DNA of 20,862 nt from Bacteroidales bacterium UBA1733 (lineage in GTDB: Bacteria; Bacteroidota; Bacteroidia; Bacteroidales; UBA3663), in contig DCIF01000115.1 of assembly GCA_002315795.1 (NCBI GenBank), forward strand, positions 1-20,862, given 5' to 3'. Within the stretch, counting starts at the first letter, position 1. Every line of letters starts with the position of its first letter. The notes under the pieces are model-generated. The model saw only the letters and a list, made by a program, of their open reading frames with translations. It was not told the DNA's origin and did not search any database. The position numbers and the translations under genes were made by a program. Below, piece after piece: positions 6,658 to 15,383 of the stretch.

Positions 6658-8181
6658 TTAGAATGTTTCTTCAATCAGATTGAGCATCTTGATCGTCGCC
6701 TTGATAGCTGCTTCGGTCTGATCGGCATCAAGTCCACGAGTGCGATAGACTTTGCCATTGTATTCCCAAGAGATGGCTGTCTGTACCAAAGCGTCGGTGC
6801 GACCTCCTGGAGGGATGGTAACGACGTAGTTGGTAAGCCAAGGGAAGGTGCGTCCGAGCTTTAAACGATAGATGTGGCGGACGGCACGGACGAAGGCATC
6901 GAACATACCATCACCAGTGGCACTCTCTTCGTAAGCCTGGCCATTGATCTCGAGTTTGACGCAAGCCTGTGGATGCAGACCATAAGCGGTTGAGACCATA
7001 TAGGAGAGCAACTGGATGCGATCACTTGGTGTGTCGTGGTGCAGTACGTCGGAGATGATGTAAGGCAGATCGTCGATGGTGACAAGTTCCTTCTTGTCTC
7101 CAAGTTCATTGATGCGTTTGGTGACACGACGCATATCATCATCGCTGAGGTGGATGCCAAGGAGTTTGAGATTCTGCTCAATGTTGGCCTTGCCACTCAT
7201 CTTGCCAAGCGCATACTCACGACTACGTCCGAAGCGCTCTGGCAGCAAAGCATTGACATAGAGTTTGCCTTTCTTATCACCATCAGCATGCACTCCAGCA
7301 GTCTGTGTAAAGACATTTTCACCAACGATTGGCGTGTTGGCAGCGGTACCGATGCCAGAATAGCTTTCTACAGTACGGCTGATGTCGTTGATGGCCTTCT
7401 CGTTAATAGTGGTCTCTGCCTCTGGTAACATATCATGCAGCACGGCAACGACACTGCTGAGCGAAGCATTTCCTGCACGTTCGCCAAGGCCATTGACCGT
7501 GGTGTGGATACCCTTACAGCCAGCAGATGCTGCAGCGAGTACGTTAGCCACAGCCAGATCATAGTCGTTGTGCGCGTGGAAGTCAAAGTGAAGCTCAGGA
7601 TAACGCTCGGTCATCTGCATGATATAGGAGCGTGTCTGGCCTGGTGCCAGGATGCCAAGGGTGTCTGGCAACATGAAACGCTTGATAGGAGCATCTTTGA
7701 GCGCATCAACCATAGACATGACATACTCCGGAGAATCTTTCATGCCATTGCTCCAGTCCTCAAGGTAAATGTTGACGCTGAGGCCGGCGTTGACAGCCAT
7801 ATCTATATTTTTGCGGACATCCTCCCAGTGTTGAGCTGGTTCTTTCTTGAGCTGACCACGACAATGCTTCTCCGAACCTTTGGTCAAGAGGTTGATGACC
7901 TTGCCTCCTGCTTCACAGATCCACTGGATCGAGGCACCATTATCGCAGAAACCAAGAATCTCTATCTTATCAATATGACTGGCAGAAGCGGCCCATTCGC
8001 AGACTTTCTTGACGCAGAGGAACTCTCCATCAGAAACGCGAGCAGAAGCGACCTCAAGTCGGTTGACACCAACTTCCTCGATGAGCTTACGGGCGATGGA
8101 GAGCTTCTCAGACGAGCTGAACGCTACGCCTGAGGTCTGCTCTCCATCTCTCAGTGTTGTATCTAATATTTCGAATTTCAA
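6658..8181 (-). CDS. cimA: (R)-citramalate synthase, Leptospira type
   Basis: Condenses pyruvate with acetyl-CoA to (R)-citramalate, the first step of the threonine-independent route to isoleucine. The protein has 507 residues. The N-terminal TIM barrel carries DTTLRDGEQ (R11, D12) and the metal-binding HAH (H202, H204). Long stretches, such as ASARVSDGE, INLLTKGS, IYLEDWSNG and QTAGVHADGDKKG, closely resemble Leptospira citramalate synthase as I remember it. The pyruvate-pocket Leu and Tyr in IEILGF, NLLTKG and IYLEDW are kept. The C-terminal 120 residues fit the LeuA-type allosteric domain. Between the upstream stop at 8205-8203 and the conserved N-terminus there is no ATG. TTG at 8181 is therefore the likely start, 28 nt after leuCD. 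2-isopropylmalate synthase is the alternative, but leuA is already present. Confidence 0.85.
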   Translation of the reverse strand: MKFEILDTTLRDGEQTSGVAFSSSEKLSIARKLIEEVGVNRLEVASARVSDGEFLCVKKVCEWAASASHIDKIEILGFCDNGASIQWICEAGGKVINLLTKGSEKHCRGQLKKEPAQHWEDVRKNIDMAVNAGLSVNIYLEDWSNGMKDSPEYVMSMVDALKDAPIKRFMLPDTLGILAPGQTRSYIMQMTERYPELHFDFHAHNDYDLAVANVLAAASAGCKGIHTTVNGLGERAGNASLSSVVAVLHDMLPEAETTINEKAINDISRTVESYSGIGTAANTPIVGENVFTQTAGVHADGDKKGKLYVNALLPERFGRSREYALGKMSGKANIEQNLKLLGIHLSDDDMRRVTKRINELGDKKELVTIDDLPYIISDVLHHDTPSDRIQLLSYMVSTAYGLHPQACVKLEINGQAYEESATGDGMFDAFVRAVRHIYRLKLGRTFPWLTNYVVTIPPGGRTDALVQTAISWEYNGKVYRTRGLDADQTEAAIKATIKMLNLIEETF

Positions 8182-8209
8182 AATTCTGATATTTGATATT
8201 TGTTACTTG

Positions 8210-10333
8210 TTATTTTGAAGTTTCGTACTTCTCAATATTCTCCTTCTTGCTCAAGAGGTAGTCGATATCGTCGTAACCATTCATCAAGCAGTACTTCTTG
8301 TACCCGTTGATTTCGAACTTTTCTGAGTGACCAGTTGCCTCGTTGGTAACGGTCTGGTTAGGAAGATCGACAGTCACTACAGCATTGGCATCAGCTGCTA
8401 CAGAAGCCAGGAGTTCCTGACGGAAGTCCTCAGTAACGATGACTGGGAGCACGAAGCAGTTGAGAAGGTTGTTGCGGTGGATATCAGCGAACGAAGAAGA
8501 GATAACCACGCGTGTGCCATAGCCAGCGATGGCCCATGCTGCATGCTCACGGCTTGAACCAGAACCCCAGTTCTTGCCACCAATGATGATCTCGCGCTTG
8601 CCTTCAGAAGGAATCTCGTTGAATGGAGCCTGATTCATTACGAAGTCGGCTACTGGCTCGTTCTGAGCGTTGTAACGGATGTCGTGCATGAAAGCATCGC
8701 CATAGAACTTAGGATCACGAGTGGTGAATGCCAAGTAACGAGCAGGAATGATATTGTCTGTGTTGTTGTTGTCAATGTTGATTGGCAAGCAGGTAGATTT
8801 AATCACAGACATTGCGTTGTGAGTAGCCTTCTTGCCATCGGCAGCTTCTGCAGTAGCAGTCTGCTGGCCGAATGCACACATTGGACATTTGTCTGGAGTT
8901 CCCTCGATAACTTTGCGAACTTCCTTCTCCTCAGGAGCAGCAGCAAGCATAGTGCGAGGATCGGTGACAACACCCGTGATAGCTGATGCAGCTACGGTGA
9001 GTGGTGAAGCCAGAATGGTGCGGGCACCAGGGCCCTGACGACCTACGAAGTTGCGGTTAGAGGTAGAGATAGCCAGCTTGCCAGCAGGTACCTTATCTGG
9101 GTTCATGGCCAGACATGACGAACATGATGGCAGACGGAGCTCGAAGCCTGCCTCCTCAAGGATCTTATCGATTCCTTCGTCAATAATCTGCTGACGTACA
9201 AGCCATGAGCCAGGAACCAACCATGCTACGACATTGTCAGCCTTCTTCTTGCCCTTGACAACGCTTGCGAAAGCACGGAAATCCTCAATACGGCCATTGG
9301 TACAAGCACCGAGGAAGCAATAATCTACTGGTGTGCCCTCAAGCTTCTGACCTGGCTGCCACTGCATATAAGCAAGTTGTGAGAGGAACTGAGCCTTCTC
9401 TGCTTCGCTCATGCCGTCAGTGGTAGGAACGTTGCCATCAACAGCAATACCTGCACCTGGGTTGGTGCCATAAGTGATACGTGGGGCGATATCCTCTGCA
9501 CGGTAGGTAACTTCCTTGTCGAAGACAGCATCATCGTCGCTCTTGAGTTTCTTCCACTCCTCGACTGCCTTATCCCATGCTTCTCCCTTAGGAGCGTACT
9601 CACGTCCTTTGAGGTAAGCGAAAGTGGTCTCGTCAGGAGCAATAAGGCCCGCACGTGAACCCATCTCGATAGAAAGGTTAGAGAGGGTCAGACGGCCTTC
9701 CATGGTCATGTTGCGAACTACGGATCCAGCATACTCAACAGCATAGCCAGTAGCACCGGAAGTGGTCATCTGTGACATGATATAAAGAGCTACGTCCTTG
9801 GCAGTAACACCTGGTTTGAGTTCGCCCTCTACGTTGATACGCATGGTCTTTGGCTTGCTCTGAAGGATACACTGAGAAGCAAGAACCTGAGCCACCTCTG
9901 AAGTGCCGATACCCATAGCGATAGCGCCAACTGCACCGTGAGTAGAGGTGTGTGAGTCGCCACAGACAATGGTCATGCCAGGAAGAGAAAGACCCTTCTC
10001 AGGACCAACGACGTGGATGATACCATTATCCTTGGTACCCATAGCAAAGTGTTTGATGCCGAATTCAGCACAGTTCTTTGAGAGTGTCTCAACCTGCTTG
10101 CAGCCGATAGCATCACCAATCTCCAACTGCTGGTCAGAAGGAGTATTGTGGTCAGGCATCGCTACGACATGATCAGCGCGGAAAGCTTTGATGCCCTTGT
10201 CGCGCAAGGTGTCAAATGCCTGTGGAGAAGTTACCTCATGTGCATAGAGGCGGTCAATATAGAGTTGGGTAGGACCGTCCTTGACTACTTCAACGACATG
10301 TGCATCCCATATTTTGTCGAAAAGGGTTTTCAT
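8210..10333 (-). CDS. leuCD: Fused 3-isopropylmalate dehydratase, LeuC-LeuD in one protein
   Basis: Isomerises 2-isopropylmalate to 3-isopropylmalate and probably also processes citramalate. The protein has 707 residues in one uninterrupted frame. Residues 1 to about 465 are the LeuC large subunit (aconitase fold). The [4Fe-4S] ligands are C344 in [10 protein letters not shown] and C404 and C407 in [12 protein letters not shown], with [11 protein letters not shown] upstream. A linker of about 40 residues contains an extra CPMC (C483, C486). From M508 onward, 200 residues match the LeuD small subunit, including [28 protein letters not shown] and [10 protein letters not shown]. In most bacteria these are two polypeptides. 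The start ATG overlaps the leuA stop by one base (TAATG), indicating translational coupling. Confidence 0.93.
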   Translation of the reverse strand: MKTLFDKIWDAHVVEVVKDGPTQLYIDRLYAHEVTSPQAFDTLRDKGIKAFRADHVVAMPDHNTPSDQQLEIGDAIGCKQVETLSKNCAEFGIKHFAMGTKDNGIIHVVGPEKGLSLPGMTIVCGDSHTSTHGAVGAIAMGIGTSEVAQVLASQCILQSKPKTMRINVEGELKPGVTAKDVALYIMSQMTTSGATGYAVEYAGSVVRNMTMEGRLTLSNLSIEMGSRAGLIAPDETTFAYLKGREYAPKGEAWDKAVEEWKKLKSDDDAVFDKEVTYRAEDIAPRITYGTNPGAGIAVDGNVPTTDGMSEAEKAQFLSQLAYMQWQPGQKLEGTPVDYCFLGACTNGRIEDFRAFASVVKGKKKADNVVAWLVPGSWLVRQQIIDEGIDKILEEAGFELRLPSCSSCLAMNPDKVPAGKLAISTSNRNFVGRQGPGARTILASPLTVAASAITGVVTDPRTMLAAAPEEKEVRKVIEGTPDKCPMCAFGQQTATAEAADGKKATHNAMSVIKSTCLPINIDNNNTDNIIPARYLAFTTRDPKFYGDAFMHDIRYNAQNEPVADFVMNQAPFNEIPSEGKREIIIGGKNWGSGSSREHAAWAIAGYGTRVVISSSFADIHRNNLLNCFVLPVIVTEDFRQELLASVAADANAVVTVDLPNQTVTNEATGHSEKFEINGYKKYCLMNGYDDIDYLLSKKENIEKYETSK

Positions 10334-11835
10334 TATTTGAATTTGTTAATACAGTCAATATAAGCCTCGATAGAAGCAGTTACAATATCAGTGTCGGTGC
10401 CGAAGCCGTAGTAGAGATGGCCGTTGTGTTCCACCTGCATGTGTACCTTACAGCTGTCATCTGAGCCTTTAGAGATAGCCTGGATGGTCATCTCCTTAAG
10501 GGTCATTTCACGCTTGATAATCTGCTTGAGCGCGTTGATAGATGCATCGACAGGACCGTTGCCGATACCTGCTGATTCGAACATCTCATTAGCCACTTTC
10601 AAGCGGATAGCTGCGATAGGAGTGACCCCCTTACCTGTAGTTACCTGCAGGGATTCGAGCTGGATGTGGTTGCCCTCAGCCTTCTCTGCACCAACGAGCA
10701 TGAGGAGGTCATCATCATTGAGCTCCTTTTTCTTGTCTGCCAGACGGAGGAATGCCTCGTAGGTCTTGTCGAGCTTCTCACCCTCCATCTCGATGCCGAG
10801 GACAGAGAGACGGTGACGAAGAGCTGCACGACCAGAACGCGCGGTGAGAACGATTGAATTCTCGTCGATACCGACATCCTTTGGATCCATGATCTCGTAA
10901 GTCTGTACGTTCTTGAGAACACCATCCTGATGGATACCAGAAGAGTGTGCAAAAGCGTTCTTGCCGACGATAGCCTTGTTGGGCTGTACAGGCATATTCA
11001 TCAACGAACTTACCAGACGGCTGGTTGGCCAGATCTTGGTTGTGTTGATGTTGGTAGTGACTGGCATAGTGGCCTGGTGGCACTTGATGATCATGGCAAT
11101 CTCCTCAAGAGAAGTATTGCCGGCACGTTCACCAATACCATTGATGGTAACTTCTACCTGACGAGCACCATTGACGACACCAGAGATGGTGTTGGCAGTG
11201 GCCATACCCAGGTCGTTGTGACAATGAGTGGAAAGAATAGCATCGCCATTGGCAATACCCTCTACGTGGTCACAGAGATACTTGATCTTTGCGCCGAACT
11301 CCCATGGCATGCAGTAACCGGTGGTGTCAGGGATGTTGATAACCTTAGCACCAGCACGAACTACGGCGTCGACTACCTTGGCCAGATACTCGTTGTCGGT
11401 ACGTCCAGCGTCCTCAGCGTAGAACTCTACCTCATCCACAAGGTTGCGAGCATACTTGACAGCTGCAACGGCACGCTCGATGATCTCCTCGCGTGTAGAG
11501 TTGAACTTATACTTGATGTGGCTGTCGCTGGTACCAATACCTGTGTGGATACGCTTGTGCTTAGCAAACTTTAGGGCTTCAGCAGCACAGTCAATATCCT
11601 TCTGTACGGCACGTGTGAGCGCACAGATAGTGGGCCAGGTAACGGCCTTAGAAATTTCAACTACAGAATTGAAGTCTCCCGGACTCGAGATAGGGAAACC
11701 TGCCTCGATGATGTCTACACCCAGAGTCTCAAGAGCCTTAGCCACCTGGATCTTCTCCACAGTGTTCAACTGGCATCCAGGGACCTGTTCTCCGTCACGC
11801 AGTGTGGTGTCGAAGATGTAAAGACGGTCGGTCAT
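10333..11835 (-). CDS. leuA: 2-isopropylmalate synthase
   Basis: Condenses acetyl-CoA with 2-oxoisovalerate, the committed step of leucine synthesis. The protein has 500 residues from the ATG at 11835. The N-terminal barrel begins [17 protein letters not shown] with R13 and D14 of the RDGEQ motif and contains the metal-binding HCH at H204 and H206. [10 protein letters not shown] and SGIHQDG are typical of true LeuA. The C-terminal part (from about residue 385) is the leucine-binding regulatory domain, so feedback inhibition by leucine is expected. It is the first gene of the leu cluster. The 61-nt gap upstream, after the DUF4270 gene, has no clear TAnnTTTG element. I see no leader peptide rich in branched-chain codons. 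Transcription may therefore read in from upstream genes. Confidence 0.93.
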   Translation of the reverse strand: MTDRLYIFDTTLRDGEQVPGCQLNTVEKIQVAKALETLGVDIIEAGFPISSPGDFNSVVEISKAVTWPTICALTRAVQKDIDCAAEALKFAKHKRIHTGIGTSDSHIKYKFNSTREEIIERAVAAVKYARNLVDEVEFYAEDAGRTDNEYLAKVVDAVVRAGAKVINIPDTTGYCMPWEFGAKIKYLCDHVEGIANGDAILSTHCHNDLGMATANTISGVVNGARQVEVTINGIGERAGNTSLEEIAMIIKCHQATMPVTTNINTTKIWPTSRLVSSLMNMPVQPNKAIVGKNAFAHSSGIHQDGVLKNVQTYEIMDPKDVGIDENSIVLTARSGRAALRHRLSVLGIEMEGEKLDKTYEAFLRLADKKKELNDDDLLMLVGAEKAEGNHIQLESLQVTTGKGVTPIAAIRLKVANEMFESAGIGNGPVDASINALKQIIKREMTLKEMTIQAISKGSDDSCKVHMQVEHNGHLYYGFGTDTDIVTASIEAYIDCINKFK

Positions 11836-11896
11836 AACGCAATATTAATTTGTTAGTTTGTTACTCCTTATTAAATATAATAGGTAGTTTCTTCTT

Positions 11897-13645
11897 TTAA
11901 AGTGCTCCACCAAGCGTATAGATGAACTGCAGATACTGCTTGCTCTGGTCACGCTTCACTTTGATGGCTGTCGGCAGAATATAGTTGCTCACAGATTGAA
12001 CCGTGCCAGACGAATTGGTCGTAACATCCACAGGAATGACTGCCATGCGTACTACAAAACGATCCAGAGCCTCCTGAACGTCTTTGCGAAGCGTTGCATT
12101 ATTACGGTAATCGTCGTTGGTCTTGCCACTCAAGTTAATCCAAGGAAGGAAACTATAAGGATTCTTCACTTGAATCTTCTTCGCCCATTCGATAGGTGTA
12201 TCCATTTCTTTGTTCCATCCACCATAATCTTCATTGGCCGCCAATCCTAATACAAGCGAACTCAAGTTGCCAAAAGAATAATAGTAGATCTGATTGTAAA
12301 CAGAGTCTGCTACATAAGCTCCGATGGCTGAAGATTTTGATTCTGGTGTCTTGCTTTCCTCGAAGAACTTGTTCATGTGAGCTTCTTCTACCATCATGAC
12401 ATAGTTTACAGGATTGCTACTGAGTAGCGCACCTTGTGGCTTCTGACACATCAGATAGAAGTTGGCGCCACCTAGGAAGTACGCAGAATCCTGACGGTAC
12501 TCATTATCCATCATGTGGCGGATAGCATGACCTACCGGCAGATCAACCGTAGCATAATAGCCTTGTGGAGAGGTGATGTATGCGGATTCTTTATCCTGCA
12601 GACGATCATCTTTCTTGATATCTTTCAGATCCAGGCTGGCCATCTGCACAACATCTGGAGTTACGGCCATCACCTGAACATGCGATGTCACGTAGGTAGA
12701 GTCTGCCGTATCGGTCGCGTTACGCAAGATGGTACCATCTTTGTTGTAACGGTGCAATGAGCGATAATAGAACCAGACGGCGGTGTTGAAGACCTTGATG
12801 ATCGAACCATCGCCAAAAGTAGGCTGGATGGCAACGCCAGAAAGGAAATTCTCACGCATCGAAGAGATGCTTGAAAAGATATCCTTATAATCGGGATAGC
12901 TGGCCTTACCGTCTTTGTCTCTGGCAATGGCTGCCTCTACAGCGCTGCGGAAGAACTTGTTCTTAACTTCCTCATCAAGTCGAACCTCGATATAGGCAGA
13001 GCCGGCTTCAGAGATCTGTTCGCTGCTCAGTTCGCGGTTAGCCGAGGTATATGCTTTCTTGCCAAGCAGATGCGCTACGTCATAATACTTCGAAAAGTCA
13101 TTGTTGCTGTAGAATGCCTTCTCGGGTTCGTTTTCCAACTTTGCATCTTTGTTGAGCGCATAGATGCTAAGCTGCATAGGACTGAGTGAGTCTCCGTAGT
13201 AGGTAGTGTAGTAAATACGAAGCGTCAGCGAGTCCAGATCATTGTTGACCAAAGAGTCAAAACGTGATGTAAAGACATCCTTGGTATCCAGGCCTAAATC
13301 CTGAGGAACGGAAGTGCGGAGAATATCGAAAATGATCGAGTCTCCGTCCATGTAGGTAAGACCTAACTTCGTGCTGGCATAGAACTGCGCCAGATAGCCT
13401 GCCTTGATGCTGCCATATTCAGGATCGGTGATATTGCCGAGCAATGGATAGCCAGTGCGAACAAAGATTGAGTCGCGATAAGCCGTTGCTACTCCGCATT
13501 GGAGTGTGTCTGTAATAATACGCACTTTGTCGTTGTCTGGACGGGTGGTATATCCGATCTCAGAGACATCATCCTTGCATGAAGCAACGATTGTCAGCAT
13601 GCATATTGCCAAGGCAGAAAAGAACAACTGCTTGGCTTTGTTCAT
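11897..13645 (-). CDS. DUF4270 family lipoprotein
   Basis: An exported lipoprotein of the Bacteroidetes DUF4270 family; the molecular function is unknown. From the ATG at 13645 the protein has 582 residues. A GTG at 13657 would add four residues and is less likely. Residues 1-22 form a lipoprotein signal with the lipobox VASC and lipidated Cys23. The following KDD fits the acidic export signal that sends Bacteroidetes lipoproteins to the cell surface. The rest is a long predicted beta/alpha region without enzyme motifs I recognise. It follows the GlgA-like gene by 24 nt, so the two are probably cotranscribed. From memory, a DUF4270 gene beside a short GlgA-like gene is a recurring pairing in Bacteroidales. 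Confidence 0.8.
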   Translation of the reverse strand: MNKAKQLFFSALAICMLTIVASCKDDVSEIGYTTRPDNDKVRIITDTLQCGVATAYRDSIFVRTGYPLLGNITDPEYGSIKAGYLAQFYASTKLGLTYMDGDSIIFDILRTSVPQDLGLDTKDVFTSRFDSLVNNDLDSLTLRIYYTTYYGDSLSPMQLSIYALNKDAKLENEPEKAFYSNNDFSKYYDVAHLLGKKAYTSANRELSSEQISEAGSAYIEVRLDEEVKNKFFRSAVEAAIARDKDGKASYPDYKDIFSSISSMRENFLSGVAIQPTFGDGSIIKVFNTAVWFYYRSLHRYNKDGTILRNATDTADSTYVTSHVQVMAVTPDVVQMASLDLKDIKKDDRLQDKESAYITSPQGYYATVDLPVGHAIRHMMDNEYRQDSAYFLGGANFYLMCQKPQGALLSSNPVNYVMMVEEAHMNKFFEESKTPESKSSAIGAYVADSVYNQIYYYSFGNLSSLVLGLAANEDYGGWNKEMDTPIEWAKKIQVKNPYSFLPWINLSGKTNDDYRNNATLRKDVQEALDRFVVRMAVIPVDVTTNSSGTVQSVSNYILPTAIKVKRDQSKQYLQFIYTLGGAL

Positions 13646-13669
13646 AAATATTTTCACTTGATTTTGCTA

Positions 13670-14503
13670 TTAATCTTCTTTTTCGTCAGTTTCTGTGTTG
13701 AATTGTTCGAAGAAAGCGTCGTATTTTACTACGTCAATCTCCTGCTCTGTGGCTTCAAGCACAGGGATGTTGCGCTCCTTGGCATATTCACGAAGGGCGT
13801 CAGCCTCTGGTGTCTCGTCTGAAATGACGATACCGTCACTGAACTTTGCTGCCAGACGGCAGAGTGCTGTGCAGTCAATGATCTTGTCTTTAAGCTCAAC
13901 GATATCGGCTTTGAGGACACCTTCACGCTTCACGGTAGCATAGATATTACCATGCAGTGTGCCACTGAATGCATTGTCAAACGCAGCGAATACAATTTTT
14001 ACTCCACGGAAACAGGGATCTTCCGCAAAGCTCTTCTTGATATAGACGGGAGCGATAGCACTGAACCAACCCTGACAGTAAACGACATCTGGCTTCCAGC
14101 GGAGTTTTCGGATGGTCTCGATTACACCGCGAGCATAAAAAACGCAACGCTCTATGTTGTCCTGGTAATATCCTTTTTCATCACCGTACATCTCACGTTT
14201 GGTAAAATAGTCATCGTTGTCGATGAAATATACCTGCATTCGTGCAGATTGGATGCTTGCTACTTTGATGATGAGCGGATGGTCGGTCTCATTGATGATG
14301 AGATTCATACCAGAGAGTCTGATCACCTCATGCAACTGATTGCGACGCTCATTGATCACGCCAAAACGTGGCATGAACGTGCGAATCTCGTGTCCTGCAT
14401 CCTGAAGTTCCTGTGGTAGCTGCCGTCCAATAGCGGATGTGCGGCCATCAGGTAGATAGGGCATGACTTCGGTGTTGATGAAGAGAATCTTGGTTTTGCT
14501 CAT
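13670..14503 (-). CDS. Short glycogen/starch synthase-like protein (GT5 N-terminal domain only)
   Basis: A 277-residue protein resembling the N-terminal Rossmann domain of GT5 glycogen synthases. It opens MSKTKILFINTEVMPYLPDG, and contains DVVYCQGWFSAIAPVYIK, equivalent to the DVVHxHDW segment, and YATVKREGVLKADIVELK. True GlgA has about 480 residues. Here the whole C-terminal nucleotide-sugar domain is absent, and the usual KxGGL glycine loop reads PDGRTSAIG. It is therefore doubtful that it makes glycogen by itself. The frame is intact and ends in an acidic tail, so it looks like a maintained short form and not a fresh pseudogene. It has a strong promoter at 14551-14584 and an AGGAG 12-13 nt before the ATG. 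It is followed by the DUF4270 lipoprotein gene. Confidence 0.8.
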   Translation of the reverse strand: MSKTKILFINTEVMPYLPDGRTSAIGRQLPQELQDAGHEIRTFMPRFGVINERRNQLHEVIRLSGMNLIINETDHPLIIKVASIQSARMQVYFIDNDDYFTKREMYGDEKGYYQDNIERCVFYARGVIETIRKLRWKPDVVYCQGWFSAIAPVYIKKSFAEDPCFRGVKIVFAAFDNAFSGTLHGNIYATVKREGVLKADIVELKDKIIDCTALCRLAAKFSDGIVISDETPEADALREYAKERNIPVLEATEQEIDVVKYDAFFEQFNTETDEKED

Positions 14504-14550
14504 ACGTCTAAAAATCTCCTTTTTGTTCGATTTTGGGTGGAGAATTGGCG

Positions 14551-14584
14551 CAAAGGTACTATTTTTTTTCGAAATACGAGCAAA
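14551..14584 (-). promoter_or_regulatory. Promoter of the GlgA-like / DUF4270 unit
   Basis: On the reverse strand TTTG at 14584..14581 and TACCTTTG at 14558..14551 are 22 bp apart, a good match to the Bacteroidetes -33/-7 consensus. Transcription would begin near 14545, leaving a leader of about 40 nt. It may also feed the leu genes downstream, because no strong promoter is visible before leuA. Confidence 0.75.
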
Positions 14585-14667
14585 TTTTATATAAATTTCG
14601 CGTCTGCGCGTACAAATTTAAATGATTTTACGAAAAAGGATAGGTCTATGTGACGTTATAGATTGGC

Positions 14668-15372
14668 TTAATGTGTAAAATAGGTTTCTAGCTCTTGTAA
14701 AGTAGTATTATCCGGTTCGTTGACCAGATCTTTGATCATAGTGCCTTTCTCGAGCAATAGGATGCGGGTGCAGATGTCGGTTACTGAGGTGAGATTATGA
14801 CTTGAGATGAGGATGGTGGTACCCTGCGTCTTATTCATCTCTTCAAGCATACGTGCTACGAGAATCTGACTCGATGGATCGAGGTAATTGAAGGGTTCAT
14901 CGAGCATCAGGAATTTTGGATGGATGATCATGGCACCGATGATGCCGATCTTCTGTCGATTGCCCATAGAAAATTCCTTGATCAGCTTCTTCTTGCCTAG
15001 GATTTCTCCGGCCATCAGCTCTTCATATTGCAGCAAGCGTGTTTGCAACTCGTCTTTGGAGATGCCATAGACTTCGGCAATGAAGTCGAAGTATTCTTCT
15101 GGCGTATAGAAGTTAATGAGGAACGAGTCATCTATGAAAGAACCGGTGTATTCTTTCCATGCATCGTCGGTTGCAACCGGGTGGCCGTCATTTTCAACCG
15201 ATCCTTCTGTGGCCTGAATGAGGTCGAGGATCAGTCGCATCAAGGTTGTCTTGCCTGCACCATTGTTGCCAACAAGACCGATGAGTTCGCCTTCGTTCAA
15301 TGTGAGTGTAGGTACGTTGAGAACGGTGATTCCGTTATATTCTTTGCGAAGATTATTTATCTGGACATTCAT
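14668..15372 (-). CDS. ABC transporter ATP-binding protein
   Basis: Cytoplasmic ATPase subunit of an ABC transporter. The protein has 234 residues and all nucleotide-binding motifs: Walker A GNNGAGKTT (35-43), a signature-like FSMGNRQK (134-141) in place of LSGGQ, Walker B FLMLDEP (154-160) and the switch histidine H192 in SSHNL. It lies 11 nt after the DUF5687 membrane protein gene and is surely cotranscribed with it. The single ATPase and single polytopic partner resemble simple exporters of the ABC-2 kind. The substrate is unknown. No obvious terminator follows the gene: in the 80 nt before the next promoter I see only a weak CGCG-CAGA-CGCG hairpin. Confidence 0.9.
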   Translation of the reverse strand: MNVQINNLRKEYNGITVLNVPTLTLNEGELIGLVGNNGAGKTTLMRLILDLIQATEGSVENDGHPVATDDAWKEYTGSFIDDSFLINFYTPEEYFDFIAEVYGISKDELQTRLLQYEELMAGEILGKKKLIKEFSMGNRQKIGIIGAMIIHPKFLMLDEPFNYLDPSSQILVARMLEEMNKTQGTTILISSHNLTSVTDICTRILLLEKGTMIKDLVNEPDNTTLQELETYFTH

Positions 15373-15383
15373 AGTTGTTTTCG

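Noticed and set aside
7435..8133. A 232-codon open frame on the + strand opposite the citramalate synthase gene
   Set aside because: The reverse strand encodes a highly conserved synthase here; the + frame has no recognisable domain and no promoter.
10930..11574. A 214-codon open frame on the + strand opposite leuA
   Set aside because: It is the complement of conserved LeuA sequence and shows no independent coding features.
14585..14667. A terminator after the ABC ATPase gene
   Set aside because: Only a 4-bp CGCG stem with a CAGA loop is present and no T-run follows, too weak to call.
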